NCBI GenBank assembly: GCA_964650465.1
Contig: CAZYTA010000003.1
Location: forward strand, 32,268 to 96,267
Length of the DNA stretch: 64,000 nt
Direction of reading: 5' to 3'
From: RGIG6353 sp964650465
Lineage (GTDB): Bacteria > Bacillota > Clostridia > Oscillospirales > SIG627
This document shows positions 49,795 to 58,976 of the stretch, one piece after another (position 1 is the stretch's first letter; each line of letters opens with the position of its first letter). The notes beneath the pieces are model-generated. The model saw only the letters and a list, made by a program, of their open reading frames with translations, had not been told where the DNA came from and ran no database searches. The position numbers were made by a program, and so were the translations under genes.

Positions 49795-51392
49795 TCGGGG
49801 AGAGTATAATTTTCCTCTCCGCTGTGAACAGAATGCATTTTGCTTACAGGCTGTTTACCGAAGAGGGCAAGCAAATCCGCATAGGTTTCTTTGTTGTCAA
49901 ATGTCTTATATCTCAAATGAAGTATATCACCCTCACACAGGGATATTACATCGGGGTCCTTCTTTTCCATTGACACAATAAGGCAGTTTGGAGGAAGAAG
50001 AATATCACGTATTTCTTTGCCTTCTGCAAAGGAGCGGGCGGCTACAGTAAAGTGTGTATCGATAACAAAATGCTCTTTCCCCTTTGTATGTGCCTTTACC
50101 TTGCTTTCTATTACAGAATCGGTAAGAGAAACAGCGCCCGCAGCTTCTGCTACTATATATGCAACAGCAGTACCTATAGCAACGGGAAGAATGTTGGAAA
50201 GCCCGGACAATGCCTCAGCAGAAAACGCAATAGCAGTCATTGGAATTTTGGAGGAAGCGGCAAGAAAGGCAGTCATGGACACGATTACAATAACGGGAGC
50301 ATACGCTTCGGGCATAGTACCAAGATAAACCGTGAGCTTTGCCAAGGCAGACCCAAGCATTGCGCCAAAAGCAAGCGACGGGATGAAGATACCGCCGGTA
50401 ATACCCACAGTATTAGCCAAAAGAAGTAAAAGCGAGCGGACAGTCAGATATATCACTATCATATACCATACGGGAGCTTTTCCGTACATAATATCACATA
50501 TTATATCGTGACCCGAGCCTGTAAAGGATATATCAATAAAGCCGAAAACCGTTACAGCCATAAAAATAACAACAACCTTGGCGGCATGAGGACTTTTTGA
50601 AAAAATATCATTCATTAATCTGTCGGTCGCACGGTATGCCTTAGCAAACAGCACCGCAAAAGCGCCCGCTAAAAGCCCCGCTAAAACCGCAATTCCAAAA
50701 AAACGTACAGGCAAAGTTATATTCACCGCAAAATCGAATATGGAAAACTCAGTTCCAAAAAGCTTACAAAGCGCCTGCATTGTTGCCGAGGCTGTCAATG
50801 CAGAAGCAGAGACCGCCATAAAGATAACAGGTGAAAATCTCTTATGTACCTCTTCAAAGGCAAAGAGTATACCGCTGAGAGGTGCTCCTGTTGCAGCCGC
50901 AAAGCCGCCCGAAGCGCCGCCTGTCATTACATACCTGTCCCATGCTCTGTTTCTCTTTGCCAGCACATTAACCGTTCCTCTGCCCACGGCACACCCCATC
51001 TGGACACTGGGTCCCTCGTTTCCAAGAGGGACACCCATAGCAAACGTTATGATAGAAGAGCTGAACATACCTATCATTGTTGTCATCCATTCAAAGGGAA
51101 TGTGTCCTCTTAGTATTGCAACTGCAGTGGGAATTCCGCCGCCGCGGCAGCTTGGTATATAGCTGACAATAACATAAGAAACAACTCCGAGAAGTGCCGC
51201 GCCGCCAACAAGAAGCAAGAAATACCGAGGTTGTTCTCTTACAATAATATATATATCGTCCGACAAGCCGATTATCAGCTTTGACAAAAATTTGAACAAA
51301 AAAATCAAAACACCTGTGAATACGCCTGTTAAAGCAGAAAGCAAAACACAAGGAAGTAATGTCTGGTTGAAATAATGTTTACTGTTCTTCAT
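49788..51392 (-). CDS. ClC-family chloride channel/antiporter with TrkA-C domain
   Basis: 534 residues with the ClC membrane core and a soluble C-terminal RCK_C/TrkA-C domain (about 450-525: EIRDILLPPNCLIVSMEKKD). ClC selectivity segments: RGGGIPTAVAILRG (Gly where GSGIP has Ser), GVPLGNEGPSVQMGCAVG (gating Glu kept, but Asn for the usual Arg), GGIFIPSLAFGAMLG. ILFAFEEVHKRF retains the proton-pathway Glu, suggesting an H+/anion exchanger. The GSGIP and GREGP changes could shift ion preference. TrkA-C domains bind nucleotides or ions. Repeat R1 copy B lies upstream. Confidence 0.88.
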   Translation of the reverse strand: MKNSKHYFNQTLLPCVLLSALTGVFTGVLIFLFKFLSKLIIGLSDDIYIIVREQPRYFLLLVGGAALLGVVSYVIVSYIPSCRGGGIPTAVAILRGHIPFEWMTTMIGMFSSSIITFAMGVPLGNEGPSVQMGCAVGRGTVNVLAKRNRAWDRYVMTGGASGGFAAATGAPLSGILFAFEEVHKRFSPVIFMAVSASALTASATMQALCKLFGTEFSIFDFAVNITLPVRFFGIAVLAGLLAGAFAVLFAKAYRATDRLMNDIFSKSPHAAKVVVIFMAVTVFGFIDISFTGSGHDIICDIMYGKAPVWYMIVIYLTVRSLLLLLANTVGITGGIFIPSLAFGAMLGSALAKLTVYLGTMPEAYAPVIVIVSMTAFLAASSKIPMTAIAFSAEALSGLSNILPVAIGTAVAYIVAEAAGAVSLTDSVIESKVKAHTKGKEHFVIDTHFTVAARSFAEGKEIRDILLPPNCLIVSMEKKDPDVISLCEGDILHLRYKTFDNKETYADLLALFGKQPVSKMHSVHSGEENYTLPEI

Positions 51393-51406
51393 ATAACCCT
51401 ATAACA

Positions 51407-51505
51407 AAGCGGTCAGTGACCGCTGACAATGCCCGCCTATCGTAACCTATGGATGTACCCGAACAAGGTAAACGGCGAGGTTTGTTTAATACAGTTTCCT
51501 AATAG
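51407..51505 (-). repeat. Dispersed repeat R1, copy B
   Basis: Reverse orientation relative to copies A and E: GCGGTCAGTGACCGC, GCCCGCCTATCG, then AACGGCGAGGTTTGTTTAAT and CAGTTTCCTAATAGA. It fills most of the gap upstream of the ClC gene. Confidence 0.65.
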
Positions 51506-51515
51506 AGAATAAATC

Positions 51516-51541
51516 AGGCAAGGCGCAACTGCGCCCTGCCT
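51516..51541 (-). terminator. Terminator after the BY-kinase gene
   Basis: AGGCAAGGCGC-AACT-GCGCCCTGCCT, 11-bp stem with one mismatch, 9 bases from the stop at 51550. Confidence 0.65.
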
Positions 51542-51549
51542 AAAACCTT

Positions 51550-52308
51550 TTATTCGGAATCGTAGGTGTTATAGCCACCGTACTTATGGTAATAATTCTT
51601 ACCGTAATAGCCTTTTCTGTGATAATAAGGCTGTGTCGAATCTGTTCCGATGTAAATCACGCCCAGAATATTTGCCTCTATCATCTTAAGACTTGTAATA
51701 AGCTTGTTAAATTCTTTGGTTGTTATAATAAGCTCACGGGCTACAAGTATAACTCCGTCAGACCTTTTGATAACAGGAAGCGCATCGGATACTACATTTA
51801 CAGGAGGAGTATCTATAATGATGAACTCATACTTCTGGCTGACCTCGTCAAGCAAAAGGTTCATTGAGCGGCTTGCAAGTATCTCTGCGGGATTATTTAC
51901 GGAAGCGCCCGAAGAAAGGAAATCAAGATTGGGATATTTTGTTACATTTACCGCATCGGCAAAAGTAGCTTCCCCTCTTACCACATCGGTCAAGCCAACG
52001 GTCGAGTGATATTTGAGATAACGTGATGCCCTTCTCTTTCTGAGGTCACCGTCTATCAGCAGCACCTTCTTATCAAACTGTGCAATAGCAATAGCAAGAT
52101 TGATTGAAGAAGTAGACTTACCTTCGCCTGCCACCGAGCTGGTAACGGTAATAAGATGACAGGGGTTATCATCAAGGTTGAGTATAAGATTTGTTCTTAT
52201 GGTTTTGTATGCTTCCTTGATTGCGAAAAGAGTGGTTGATGAAACCGAACTGTTGTTTGTACTTACAGGACCATCATTTGAGTTGCGGTTAGTTCTGAAC
52301 ATTGCCAT
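51550..52308 (-). CDS. CpsD/CapB-type bacterial tyrosine kinase
   Basis: 252 residues. Walker A VTSSVAGEGKSTSSINLA, Walker A' KVLLIDGDLRKRRASRYL, and Walker B EFIIIDTPPVNVVSD are all present. The last 25 residues form a tyrosine cluster (YYHRKGYYGKNYYHKYGGYN), the autophosphorylation tail that controls polysaccharide export. The gene follows a Wzz-type membrane activator (52312-53028) by 3 bases. BY-kinases usually head capsule or exopolysaccharide operons; no glycosyltransferase or polymerase adjoins here. Confidence 0.93.
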   Translation of the reverse strand: MAMFRTNRNSNDGPVSTNNSSVSSTTLFAIKEAYKTIRTNLILNLDDNPCHLITVTSSVAGEGKSTSSINLAIAIAQFDKKVLLIDGDLRKRRASRYLKYHSTVGLTDVVRGEATFADAVNVTKYPNLDFLSSGASVNNPAEILASRSMNLLLDEVSQKYEFIIIDTPPVNVVSDALPVIKRSDGVILVARELIITTKEFNKLITSLKMIEANILGVIYIGTDSTQPYYHRKGYYGKNYYHKYGGYNTYDSE

Positions 52309-52311
52309 TGA

Positions 52312-53028
52312 TTAGTCCTCCCTTCCTTTTCTTGCGCGTTTTTCAGCGGCAGGAGTTGTGTCGGGAACAACGCCCAAAATCGGTATATCATGCATGCTTG
52401 TAATATCCTCAAGATTCTTAATCTTATTGTCAAACATTTCCTTGCAAATAAAGAATGCAGCACAGCAAACAGCGCCGATAAAAAATCCGACCAAGGTATT
52501 TGCCATAATATTCGGCGAAACCGGAACAAGAGGCTTAATCGGGTCATCAATAATCTTTATCTTGTTCAAAGCCGGATACTCAGCAGATTTTGTTATCATA
52601 TAATTTGCAACAGTTTCGGCAACATCATAGCAAGTATCAGGGTTTGAAGAAGTAACCTCAACAGTAAATGAAGGCTCATCCACGTTAGCCGATGACTCAA
52701 TATCTGTCATTAACATCAGCTGTGTTGCCGTAAAAAGCTCTCCGCTATGGCCCTGAGCGGCATACACCTCCGAAACCTCATTAAAAAACTTGGTCGTCTC
52801 AAAAATTGCAAGGTAAGAATGTATAGCTTCCTTTACGAATGATGCTTCGGAAGTTTTACTGTAATCAGCATCCATAACAACAAGTATTTTAGCAGAGGAG
52901 GAGTACTTCTCCTGAATAAATACCTTTGTAAATCCAAAGATTAACAAAGCGAAAATAAGTGCTACAAGCAATATATACTTTAATCTGACAAGCAAAAGAG
53001 AAACTACTTTGCTTATGTTCAATTCCAT
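52312..53028 (-). CDS. Wzz/CapA-type chain-length determinant and kinase activator
   Basis: 238 residues with two membrane helices flanking an external coiled region: LLVRLKYILLVALIFALLIF near the N-terminus and NTLVGFFIGAVCCAAFFICK near residue 190. A proline-rich segment IDDPIKPLVPVSPNIM before the second helix is the Wzz signature. The C-terminal cytoplasmic tail (KEMFDNKIKNLEDI) would stimulate the CpsD kinase next to it. Promoter TTGATT-N17-TATACT and AGGAGG site upstream. Confidence 0.9.
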   Translation of the reverse strand: MELNISKVVSLLLVRLKYILLVALIFALLIFGFTKVFIQEKYSSSAKILVVMDADYSKTSEASFVKEAIHSYLAIFETTKFFNEVSEVYAAQGHSGELFTATQLMLMTDIESSANVDEPSFTVEVTSSNPDTCYDVAETVANYMITKSAEYPALNKIKIIDDPIKPLVPVSPNIMANTLVGFFIGAVCCAAFFICKEMFDNKIKNLEDITSMHDIPILGVVPDTTPAAEKRARKGRED

Positions 53029-53073
53029 AATATCAATTGCCTCCTAAAATAGTTGTACCTGACTTTCTTTATA

Positions 53074-53102
53074 AGTATATCACTGTTTTACAAAAAAATC
53101 AA
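53074..53102 (-). promoter_or_regulatory. Promoter of the Wzz-BY-kinase pair
   Basis: On the minus strand TTGATT, 17-base spacer, TATACT, about 45 bases before the ATG. Confidence 0.7.
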
Positions 53103-53278
53103 TAACTAAAATCAACAAAATTGATAAATATTAAAAATAATATGGTAAAGATATTGACAAATTCATGGCTGCGGGTTACTGCAGGTTTAGATACAGACAT
53201 CAAAATTATTCTTTTTTCGGTATAAAATTTCAGCTGTTACAAATAATAAAAGCAACAGATTCTGAGAGGAGATAACAT

Positions 53279-53446
53279 ATGAAAAACACAGTGAAAATCA
53301 TGGAAGGACTTGCAATAGGAATGATTATAGGAGGAACAGCAGGCGCATTCATTGCCTCCAAGATAAAAAACTGCAGTAACTCCGGAAAACGTTTTACTCA
53401 CGCTATAAAATCCGCCTGCGGCTTTATCGAAGATATCTGCGGCTAA
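53279..53446 (+). CDS. 55-residue small membrane protein (YtxH-like)
   Basis: Short gene of 55 codons starting at ATG 53279 with a GAGGAG site 8 bases upstream. Residues 9-27 (EGLAIGMIIGGTAGAFIAS) form one glycine-rich membrane helix, followed by a basic helix and a Cys-containing tail (SACGFIEDICG). The N-terminal helix and length recall YtxH/gas-vesicle-like small proteins. It is the only gene between the Wzz promoter and the R1 repeats and is transcribed rightwards. Function unknown; a real gene is supported by the clean RBS, start and hydrophobic pattern. Confidence 0.7.
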   Translation: MKNTVKIMEGLAIGMIIGGTAGAFIASKIKNCSNSGKRFTHAIKSACGFIEDICG

Positions 53447-53590
53447 GCGGAGAGCCTCCGCGGGCAATTCTCGCCTATCTTAACAATATATCTGCACCCA
53501 AACACAGCACAACGGCGAGGTTGATTTAATGCAATTTCCTATGATATAAAAAAGCAGAGAGCCTCCGCAGGAAATTTTTGCCTATCGTTC
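53447..53590 (-). repeat. Dispersed repeat R1, copies C and C2
   Basis: Copy C (53447-53550) reads AGCGGAGAGCCTCCGC, TCTCGCCTATC, AACGGCGAGGTTGATTTAAT, GCAATTTCCTATG; a second shorter copy starts again at 53553 with GCAGAGAGCCTCCGC and TTTTTGCCTATCG. GCGGAG-AGC-CTCCGC is a strong hairpin. Confidence 0.7.
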
Positions 53591-53611
53591 CATCATTCAA
53601 ATCGAAAATTT

Positions 53612-53720
53612 ACGGGAGGGATCACCCCTCCCATACAATCATTGAAGCATTACCACTGTAGATGAGGCGTTTCGCCTCCCGTTCTATTAATGTGAATTTG
53701 CGTTAGCAAATGCGAATTCT
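53612..53720. repeat. Cluster of short hairpins
   Basis: Three local hairpins in line: GGGAGGG-ATCA-CCCCTCCC, GAGGCG-TTT-CGCCTC and GAATTTGC-GTTA-GCAAATGC. No gene. Similar in style to the arrays at 63.3-64 kb but without a constant linker. Confidence 0.6.
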
Positions 53721-53726
53721 TATAAC

Positions 53727-53773
53727 ATAAACAGTAGCGGAAAGGATAATATCTGCTTTCCGCTACTGTTTAT
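53727..53773 (-). terminator. Terminator hairpin after the serpin gene
   Basis: An 18-bp stem (ATAAACAGTAGCGGAAAG and its complement) around GATAATATCTG, 10 bases past the stop at 53784. Confidence 0.75.
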
Positions 53774-53783
53774 ATAAAATCGC

Positions 53784-55052
53784 TTAAGCCTCAACACTCA
53801 ATACTGTTCCCAAAAACAGAGGAAGATTGGTTTGTGTGTCTATTATTGCAAAAACAAATGGTCTGTTAACGGTAACGTATTTTACATTTGCAGGAGGCAC
53901 AGCTGCCGATTCTGTATTTACCGCTACAGAGGTAACTGCAGCAGCTCTTGTTCCGTCCTCCGCAACCTCAATAAAGGTCTTATGAATAACCTCGCTGACA
54001 TACAGGTTTCCTTTATCCGATGTTCCCAGCCCCGAAAGGTCCGCCGCAGATGAATCAAACGCATCGGTGAGTCCCATTGCTTTCAGAGTATCATTCAAAT
54101 TTGCAGAATATTCATAAGAGAATTTCGGCAGCTTTGCTTCCACGGTTACTGTCTGGGGTGCAGAAAGCATATTTATCAGCTTCTCCCCTGTCAGTTCAGA
54201 TACATATTCATTTATTGATATTTCACTGTCAGGAAGGAACACCGCAAAGGCGTATTCTCCGCCCTTATAGTTTTTAATAAAGCCTGTTGTGTTTTCGTCT
54301 TCCAGGTAGAGTGCCTCTGTTGAGTACATTCCTGTTACCGTCTCTGTATCTCCTGCACAGTTGGTAAATTTGAAATAATCAGATGTTTCGGTATATTCTC
54401 TCTGCCATTTTGCATCAAAAGCAAGTGCATTTATGAGATACATAACTGTATCAACTGATATTTTATCAATAATCTCTTTAATCATTCCGTCGGTATTGTC
54501 ATCCACCCAGTGATTGATGTCTTTAACAGTGCTGTCATCAAAGGGCTTTGTGAAAACATCGGCATCAAACACGTCGTCGGCATATTCAATAAAATCCTCA
54601 TCTACTCTTATGGCGCCGTCGTCATCTCTGACCCACACTGAATTTGCTACATCTATCTCTGCATTTTCGCTGTCTTCAAGCTTTTCTGTAAGACGCTGAT
54701 AGAAGCCGTTCATCTCTGCCATAGAAATACCTCTGCCCAGCACCTTTTCAAACTGGCTGTAGGTGTCCCCCTTTGCACCGCCTGCGGTAAGTCCGAGAGC
54801 GATTGAAACAGAAACAGGAGAGACAAGCACGTTACGGTCACCCTTATAAAGTGATTTTATTGTATCAACGGCAATATCTGTTATTGCCTCCTCGGGAGTA
54901 CGGGCGTTTTGGGTAATGTCGGGCGTAATATCGATTTCAATTTTATCTGCGTTGGGGATAATTATCGGTTCTTTCAAGGAATAGGTACTGACACAGGAGG
55001 ACAGTGAGAGAATAAGCGAAGCAACGAGTAAAGCGGACAATAATCTTTTCAT
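53784..55052 (-). CDS. Serpin (serine protease inhibitor), lipoprotein
   Basis: 422-residue secreted inhibitor. A signal peptide with lipobox LSSC places the mature N-terminus at Cys20, anchoring it to the cell surface. The serpin fold is clear: NVLVSPVSVSIALGLTAGGA near residue 80, MYLINALAFDAKWQ, FAVFLPD, and the hinge EVAEDGTRAAAVTSV leading to the reactive loop ending VPPANVKYVTVNRPFVFAI. Counting from the hinge Gly as P15, P1 is Glu381 and P1' Ser, which would favour Glu-specific targets. Gut Clostridia serpins are known to block host proteases. The start at 55052 has an AAAGGA site; an ATG at 55121 is less likely. Confidence 0.93.
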   Translation of the reverse strand: MKRLLSALLVASLILSLSSCVSTYSLKEPIIIPNADKIEIDITPDITQNARTPEEAITDIAVDTIKSLYKGDRNVLVSPVSVSIALGLTAGGAKGDTYSQFEKVLGRGISMAEMNGFYQRLTEKLEDSENAEIDVANSVWVRDDDGAIRVDEDFIEYADDVFDADVFTKPFDDSTVKDINHWVDDNTDGMIKEIIDKISVDTVMYLINALAFDAKWQREYTETSDYFKFTNCAGDTETVTGMYSTEALYLEDENTTGFIKNYKGGEYAFAVFLPDSEISINEYVSELTGEKLINMLSAPQTVTVEAKLPKFSYEYSANLNDTLKAMGLTDAFDSSAADLSGLGTSDKGNLYVSEVIHKTFIEVAEDGTRAAAVTSVAVNTESAAVPPANVKYVTVNRPFVFAIIDTQTNLPLFLGTVLSVEA

Positions 55053-55126
55053 TGTTTTAATTCCTTTCATCTTTTGTCTATTAGACGGTGGGAATACTTT
55101 TTTGTTCCGCATATTTTGCAAAAATG

Positions 55127-55263
55127 TCGAGGTTGTTTTAATACAATTTCCTATGATATAAAAAAGTCGCCTTCGGCAACTGATGTTCGCTAACGCTCAC
55201 AATTTCAGAGGTAGACTTTGTTTGTTACAAGCAATTGCGATGCAATTTCCTATGTAATAAAAA
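55127..55263 (-). repeat. Dispersed repeat R1 fragments
   Basis: TCGAGGTTGTTTTAATACAA then TTTCCTATGATATAAAAAA (55127-55166) and a second GCGATGCAATTTCCTATG near 55245 match the end of R1. Between them is GTCGCC-TTCGG-type short hairpin sequence. No gene. Confidence 0.6.
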
Positions 55264-55264
55264 A

Positions 55265-55288
55265 TCACTCCGCATTTCTGCGGAGTGA
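55265..55288 (-). terminator. Terminator of the LRR surface protein gene
   Basis: TCACTCCGC-ATTTCT-GCGGAGTGA, 9-bp stem, followed on the minus strand by TTTTTT. Begins 9 bases from the stop at 55297. Confidence 0.88.
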
Positions 55289-55296
55289 AGTTTTGT

Positions 55297-58200
55297 TTAC
55301 CAGATAGAAGGCTTGGATTCGTCCTCGCCTGCAACGATATCGTCTGTTACATCTGCAAAGTATTCTGCAGCTGCTACATAGTAGTTGTAAAGTGCCTTGG
55401 TAAGGTTAGCAAGATTAGCATCCTCGCTTGCTGTGCCTTCAAGAACAAGCTTCACGTAGCTGAGAGGTGAATAGGTAACAACCATTGACTCGGAGCCTGT
55501 GGAAATAATTGTCTTATCAAGCTTTCCAAGGTCTCTTGCAATAATGTTATCAATCTCTACATAGTACAATCCGTCCTTTTCACAAGGAGTAGCCTTGATG
55601 CCGTTTACAGTGAATGTGTAATCCGACATGGAAGCGCCCTCTGCAAGCTCGAAGTAATGACGTACAATTGTATTACTTTCAAGAATCAAGCTTGATGCAG
55701 TAAGTGTAATACCTGTTACACTGCCCTTCTTGGTAGGTGTATATGTGTTGGAAATAGTTACTTCTGTATCAGCAAGGTCGGGTGAGGGTGTAATAGACGC
55801 CTTTTCAAAGTACTGTCTTGAATACTCACCGTAGTTGAACATTTCATTGATGAGAGTGAGACACTCCTCGTATTCTGCAGTATTGGCATTTACATAGTCA
55901 ACATATGCCTTAACTGTCTCGGTAACAGACTCTGAAGAATCTGCTGTAGTTACAGTAAGCTTGATGGGCTGGTGCATTTCCTTAGCCGCAACATAGAACT
56001 TAACTGTATAAAGTGAGCCGTCAACAGTGTTTTCTGCCTTTACAAGGTCAACATCATAGTCCTTACCGAAATATGATATTGTTGCTGTAATATTTTCAAA
56101 ATCAGCTATTGCAAATTCACTGAGCTTTACATAGAACTTAACGCCTATGCTTCCTTCAAGAAGAAGGCTGTAATTGGTAAATTCAATATCATCAACTATC
56201 TGTGCCTTGAACTTCTGAACAACAGAACCGAGCTTCGCAGGAAGCATCACGCTGTCACTTGTAACAGGGTTGGAAACAAATCTGAGAAGAGAAGTAAGGT
56301 CAAGAGCTTCAATTGTAGCTACAAAGTTTGCACGGTCGATAACCTCACCCAGCTCGTAGGTTTCCTTATTGGAAACAAGAGTGAATGCGGAATCAGCAAA
56401 TGAAACGTTTGAGAATGCTGTGTTATTTGCAACATTCTGCCACTCTGACTCTGAGCCAAGGTAATAAACTACACCGGGAACTTTGCCGAAGGCAGGTGCT
56501 CCGATAGCTGTTGTGGTCTTATCAATAATGAGTGTGGTAACAGTGGTAATGCCTTCAAAAGCATTTGCGGGAATATCCGAGCCTATAAGAACAAGGTCAA
56601 GTGTCTCGGGAACAGCCATACCGAATATGTATGCAAACTCAGTATTAGCTCCGTTTACCTTCTCACCTACAAAGGGAACAGCAATTTCAGCAATTGCATC
56701 GCATCCGTACAATGCGCCGTAGCCGATATAAGCTGTGGTGTCGGGAATTGCTATAGCCTTGAGTGAGCTGCTTGACATAAATGCGTATTCGCCGATAGAA
56801 ACAACTGAGTCGGCAAGGTAAACATCTGTAATAGCAGGACAGTTAGCAAAGGTCTTGTAGCCTACACCGCTTGCGGCATTAAATACTACTGTCTGTAAGG
56901 ATGTACAATCTCTGAACGCATTATAGCCGACATTTTCAACGCTTGCGCCGATAACCGCAGATGTAAGAGCGGAAGCTCCTCTGAATGCGCTGTTTCCGAT
57001 AACCTTAACAGACTTTGATACATCAACGGACTCAAGTACAGAGCATCCCTTGAATGCAGCATCTCCGATTGTAAGGAGAGTTGAGGGGAACTGAACGCTG
57101 TAGAGTGAAGTACATGAATTGAATGCAGAATCACCGATATGAAGGAGTCCTTCGGGAAGCTGAACAGCTTCAAGAGCAGTACAGTTTGCAAATGCAAGAG
57201 AAGCGATAACCTTTGTATCGGCATTCACTGTACAGCTTGTAACGGCATTTGACTCAGCCTTCCAAAGAATAGCGTATGCATTGTCTGCAGCACCGATATA
57301 AACAGCGCCGTCAGAGGTTGTTCCTGTAATTGCGGTAGCGGCAAATGCGCCTACACCTACAAATTCGGGAACAGCATCAATTGTGACAGCCGCAAGAGTG
57401 CCGCAATCCAAAAATGCATAGTTGCCGATATACTTAACGCCTGAGCCCAAGGTTACATCAGCAAGAGACGCACTCGATGCGAATGCATTGTCTCCGATTG
57501 ATATAACAGCATCGGGAACAGTAATACTTGTAAGAAGTGAATTCTCGAAAGCACCTTCACCGATAACAACGGTAGCTGTGGGGATATTGAAGGTTGTTGC
57601 TTCGGGGTTTGCGCTTATGAGTGCATAATAAGCATTTCCCGAAACCTTTGCATATTTTGAACCGCTTACTGTTGTGATAAGAGCCTCACAATTTCTGAAG
57701 GCGGTAGCATCAACTACAGCCGCTGTGTTTGCAAGAGTAAGCTCTGCAAGAGCCGAACAGCCCTCAAACGCAGCATACTCAACTGTCTCTACAGTAGCGG
57801 GAAGTGTGATTGAGGTAACCGCATCAAGCTTGTAGAATGCGTAAGCACCTACAGAAGTAACTCCCTCGCTTACAACAACAGTCTTGATTGAATCACGGTA
57901 TGCATACCAAGGTGCGAGAGTTTCAAGTGTGTAGTTATCCATCATTCCGCTTCCGGATACAGTAAGTGTACCTGCGGATGTATCAACATTCCATGTAAGA
58001 ACACCGGATACTCCCGATGTGCCTGATGATGAAACTGTAACATTAAAGGTTGCTGTCTTTATACCGAAGGTAACGGTAACTGTCTTTGTACCGATAGTTG
58101 TCATATCGGGGATGTCAACCTCTACCGCATTTGTAACATCAACGGAGCCAAAGCTTGCAACAAGACCCGTAAGGTCAAGGCTTTCGCCGAGAGTGTATAC

Positions 58201-58923
58201 AGTCTTGGCAGGAGCTGTTATGCTGAAGGTAGCTCCTGACAGGAACACGGGCGAAATTGAATTGGTAGAGTCAACCGTTACGGATGCCCAACCTGTAGAA
58301 GTACCGTTAAAGAACAGGTATACAATTGCGTCGCATCTCTGGAAAGCATACTTGCCGATTGAACCGGTACCGCTTCCCAAAACTGCGTACTTAAGAGAAC
58401 TACAATCCTTGAATGCATACTCTCCGATAGTTGCCACAGTATCGGCAAGAACAATCTTCTCTACGCCGGATACGTTGTTGAAGGCATAACTTCCAATCGC
58501 AGTTGAACCTGAAATAACAACCTTCTTGAGGCTTTGGGGAACATATGCCTCATTCTGGAAATAATTCGATGCTCCGAATATATAGCCAAAATATGTGTTT
58601 GAACTGCCGTCTCCAACGTAGGGAACGGTTATTTCTTCAAGATTTTCCATTCCGTAAAAAGCCGCTTTACTTATTGTAACACCTGAGTTTACAACAATGC
58701 TCTTTACATTGGATTTGTACTGATACCAAGGAGCACTTCCCTTTTCGTATTCGGGCATAGCACCGCTTCCGCTTACGGTAAGTGTACCGTTTGAAGTATC
58801 AAGTGTCCACGAAATATTTGTGTCGGTTCCCGAATAATCGGCAACAGCCACAAGCATCACAATTGCTGAAATTACAGCAAAAAATACGATGCCAAGTGAT
58901 AACTTCTTAATGTTTTTTGTCAT
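55297..58923 (-). CDS. BspA-type leucine-rich-repeat surface protein
   Basis: About 1208 residues, exported. An N-terminal signal/membrane segment (LSLGIVFFAVISAIVMLVAV) is followed by many LRR_5 repeats of about 23 residues with the IGDNAFASSASL and IGEYAFKDCSSL pattern. An Ig-like/Big domain sits near residues 230-310 (YTLGESLDLTGLVASFGSVD), and another YELGEVIDRANF segment follows later. The C-terminal 350 residues lack LRRs and are adhesin-like. BspA proteins bind host or bacterial ligands. The start at 58923 has GAGGTAAGG upstream; the ATG at 58962 lies in the leader. No LPXTG or SLH anchor is seen; the N-terminal helix may anchor it. Confidence 0.87.
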   Translation of the reverse strand: MTKNIKKLSLGIVFFAVISAIVMLVAVADYSGTDTNISWTLDTSNGTLTVSGSGAMPEYEKGSAPWYQYKSNVKSIVVNSGVTISKAAFYGMENLEEITVPYVGDGSSNTYFGYIFGASNYFQNEAYVPQSLKKVVISGSTAIGSYAFNNVSGVEKIVLADTVATIGEYAFKDCSSLKYAVLGSGTGSIGKYAFQRCDAIVYLFFNGTSTGWASVTVDSTNSISPVFLSGATFSITAPAKTVYTLGESLDLTGLVASFGSVDVTNAVEVDIPDMTTIGTKTVTVTFGIKTATFNVTVSSSGTSGVSGVLTWNVDTSAGTLTVSGSGMMDNYTLETLAPWYAYRDSIKTVVVSEGVTSVGAYAFYKLDAVTSITLPATVETVEYAAFEGCSALAELTLANTAAVVDATAFRNCEALITTVSGSKYAKVSGNAYYALISANPEATTFNIPTATVVIGEGAFENSLLTSITVPDAVISIGDNAFASSASLADVTLGSGVKYIGNYAFLDCGTLAAVTIDAVPEFVGVGAFAATAITGTTSDGAVYIGAADNAYAILWKAESNAVTSCTVNADTKVIASLAFANCTALEAVQLPEGLLHIGDSAFNSCTSLYSVQFPSTLLTIGDAAFKGCSVLESVDVSKSVKVIGNSAFRGASALTSAVIGASVENVGYNAFRDCTSLQTVVFNAASGVGYKTFANCPAITDVYLADSVVSIGEYAFMSSSSLKAIAIPDTTAYIGYGALYGCDAIAEIAVPFVGEKVNGANTEFAYIFGMAVPETLDLVLIGSDIPANAFEGITTVTTLIIDKTTTAIGAPAFGKVPGVVYYLGSESEWQNVANNTAFSNVSFADSAFTLVSNKETYELGEVIDRANFVATIEALDLTSLLRFVSNPVTSDSVMLPAKLGSVVQKFKAQIVDDIEFTNYSLLLEGSIGVKFYVKLSEFAIADFENITATISYFGKDYDVDLVKAENTVDGSLYTVKFYVAAKEMHQPIKLTVTTADSSESVTETVKAYVDYVNANTAEYEECLTLINEMFNYGEYSRQYFEKASITPSPDLADTEVTISNTYTPTKKGSVTGITLTASSLILESNTIVRHYFELAEGASMSDYTFTVNGIKATPCEKDGLYYVEIDNIIARDLGKLDKTIISTGSESMVVTYSPLSYVKLVLEGTASEDANLANLTKALYNYYVAAAEYFADVTDDIVAGEDESKPSIW

Positions 58924-58976
58924 GATCCTTACCTCTTTTAGTAAAAATTTATAGAAGTACATACTTTAACAGTGTT

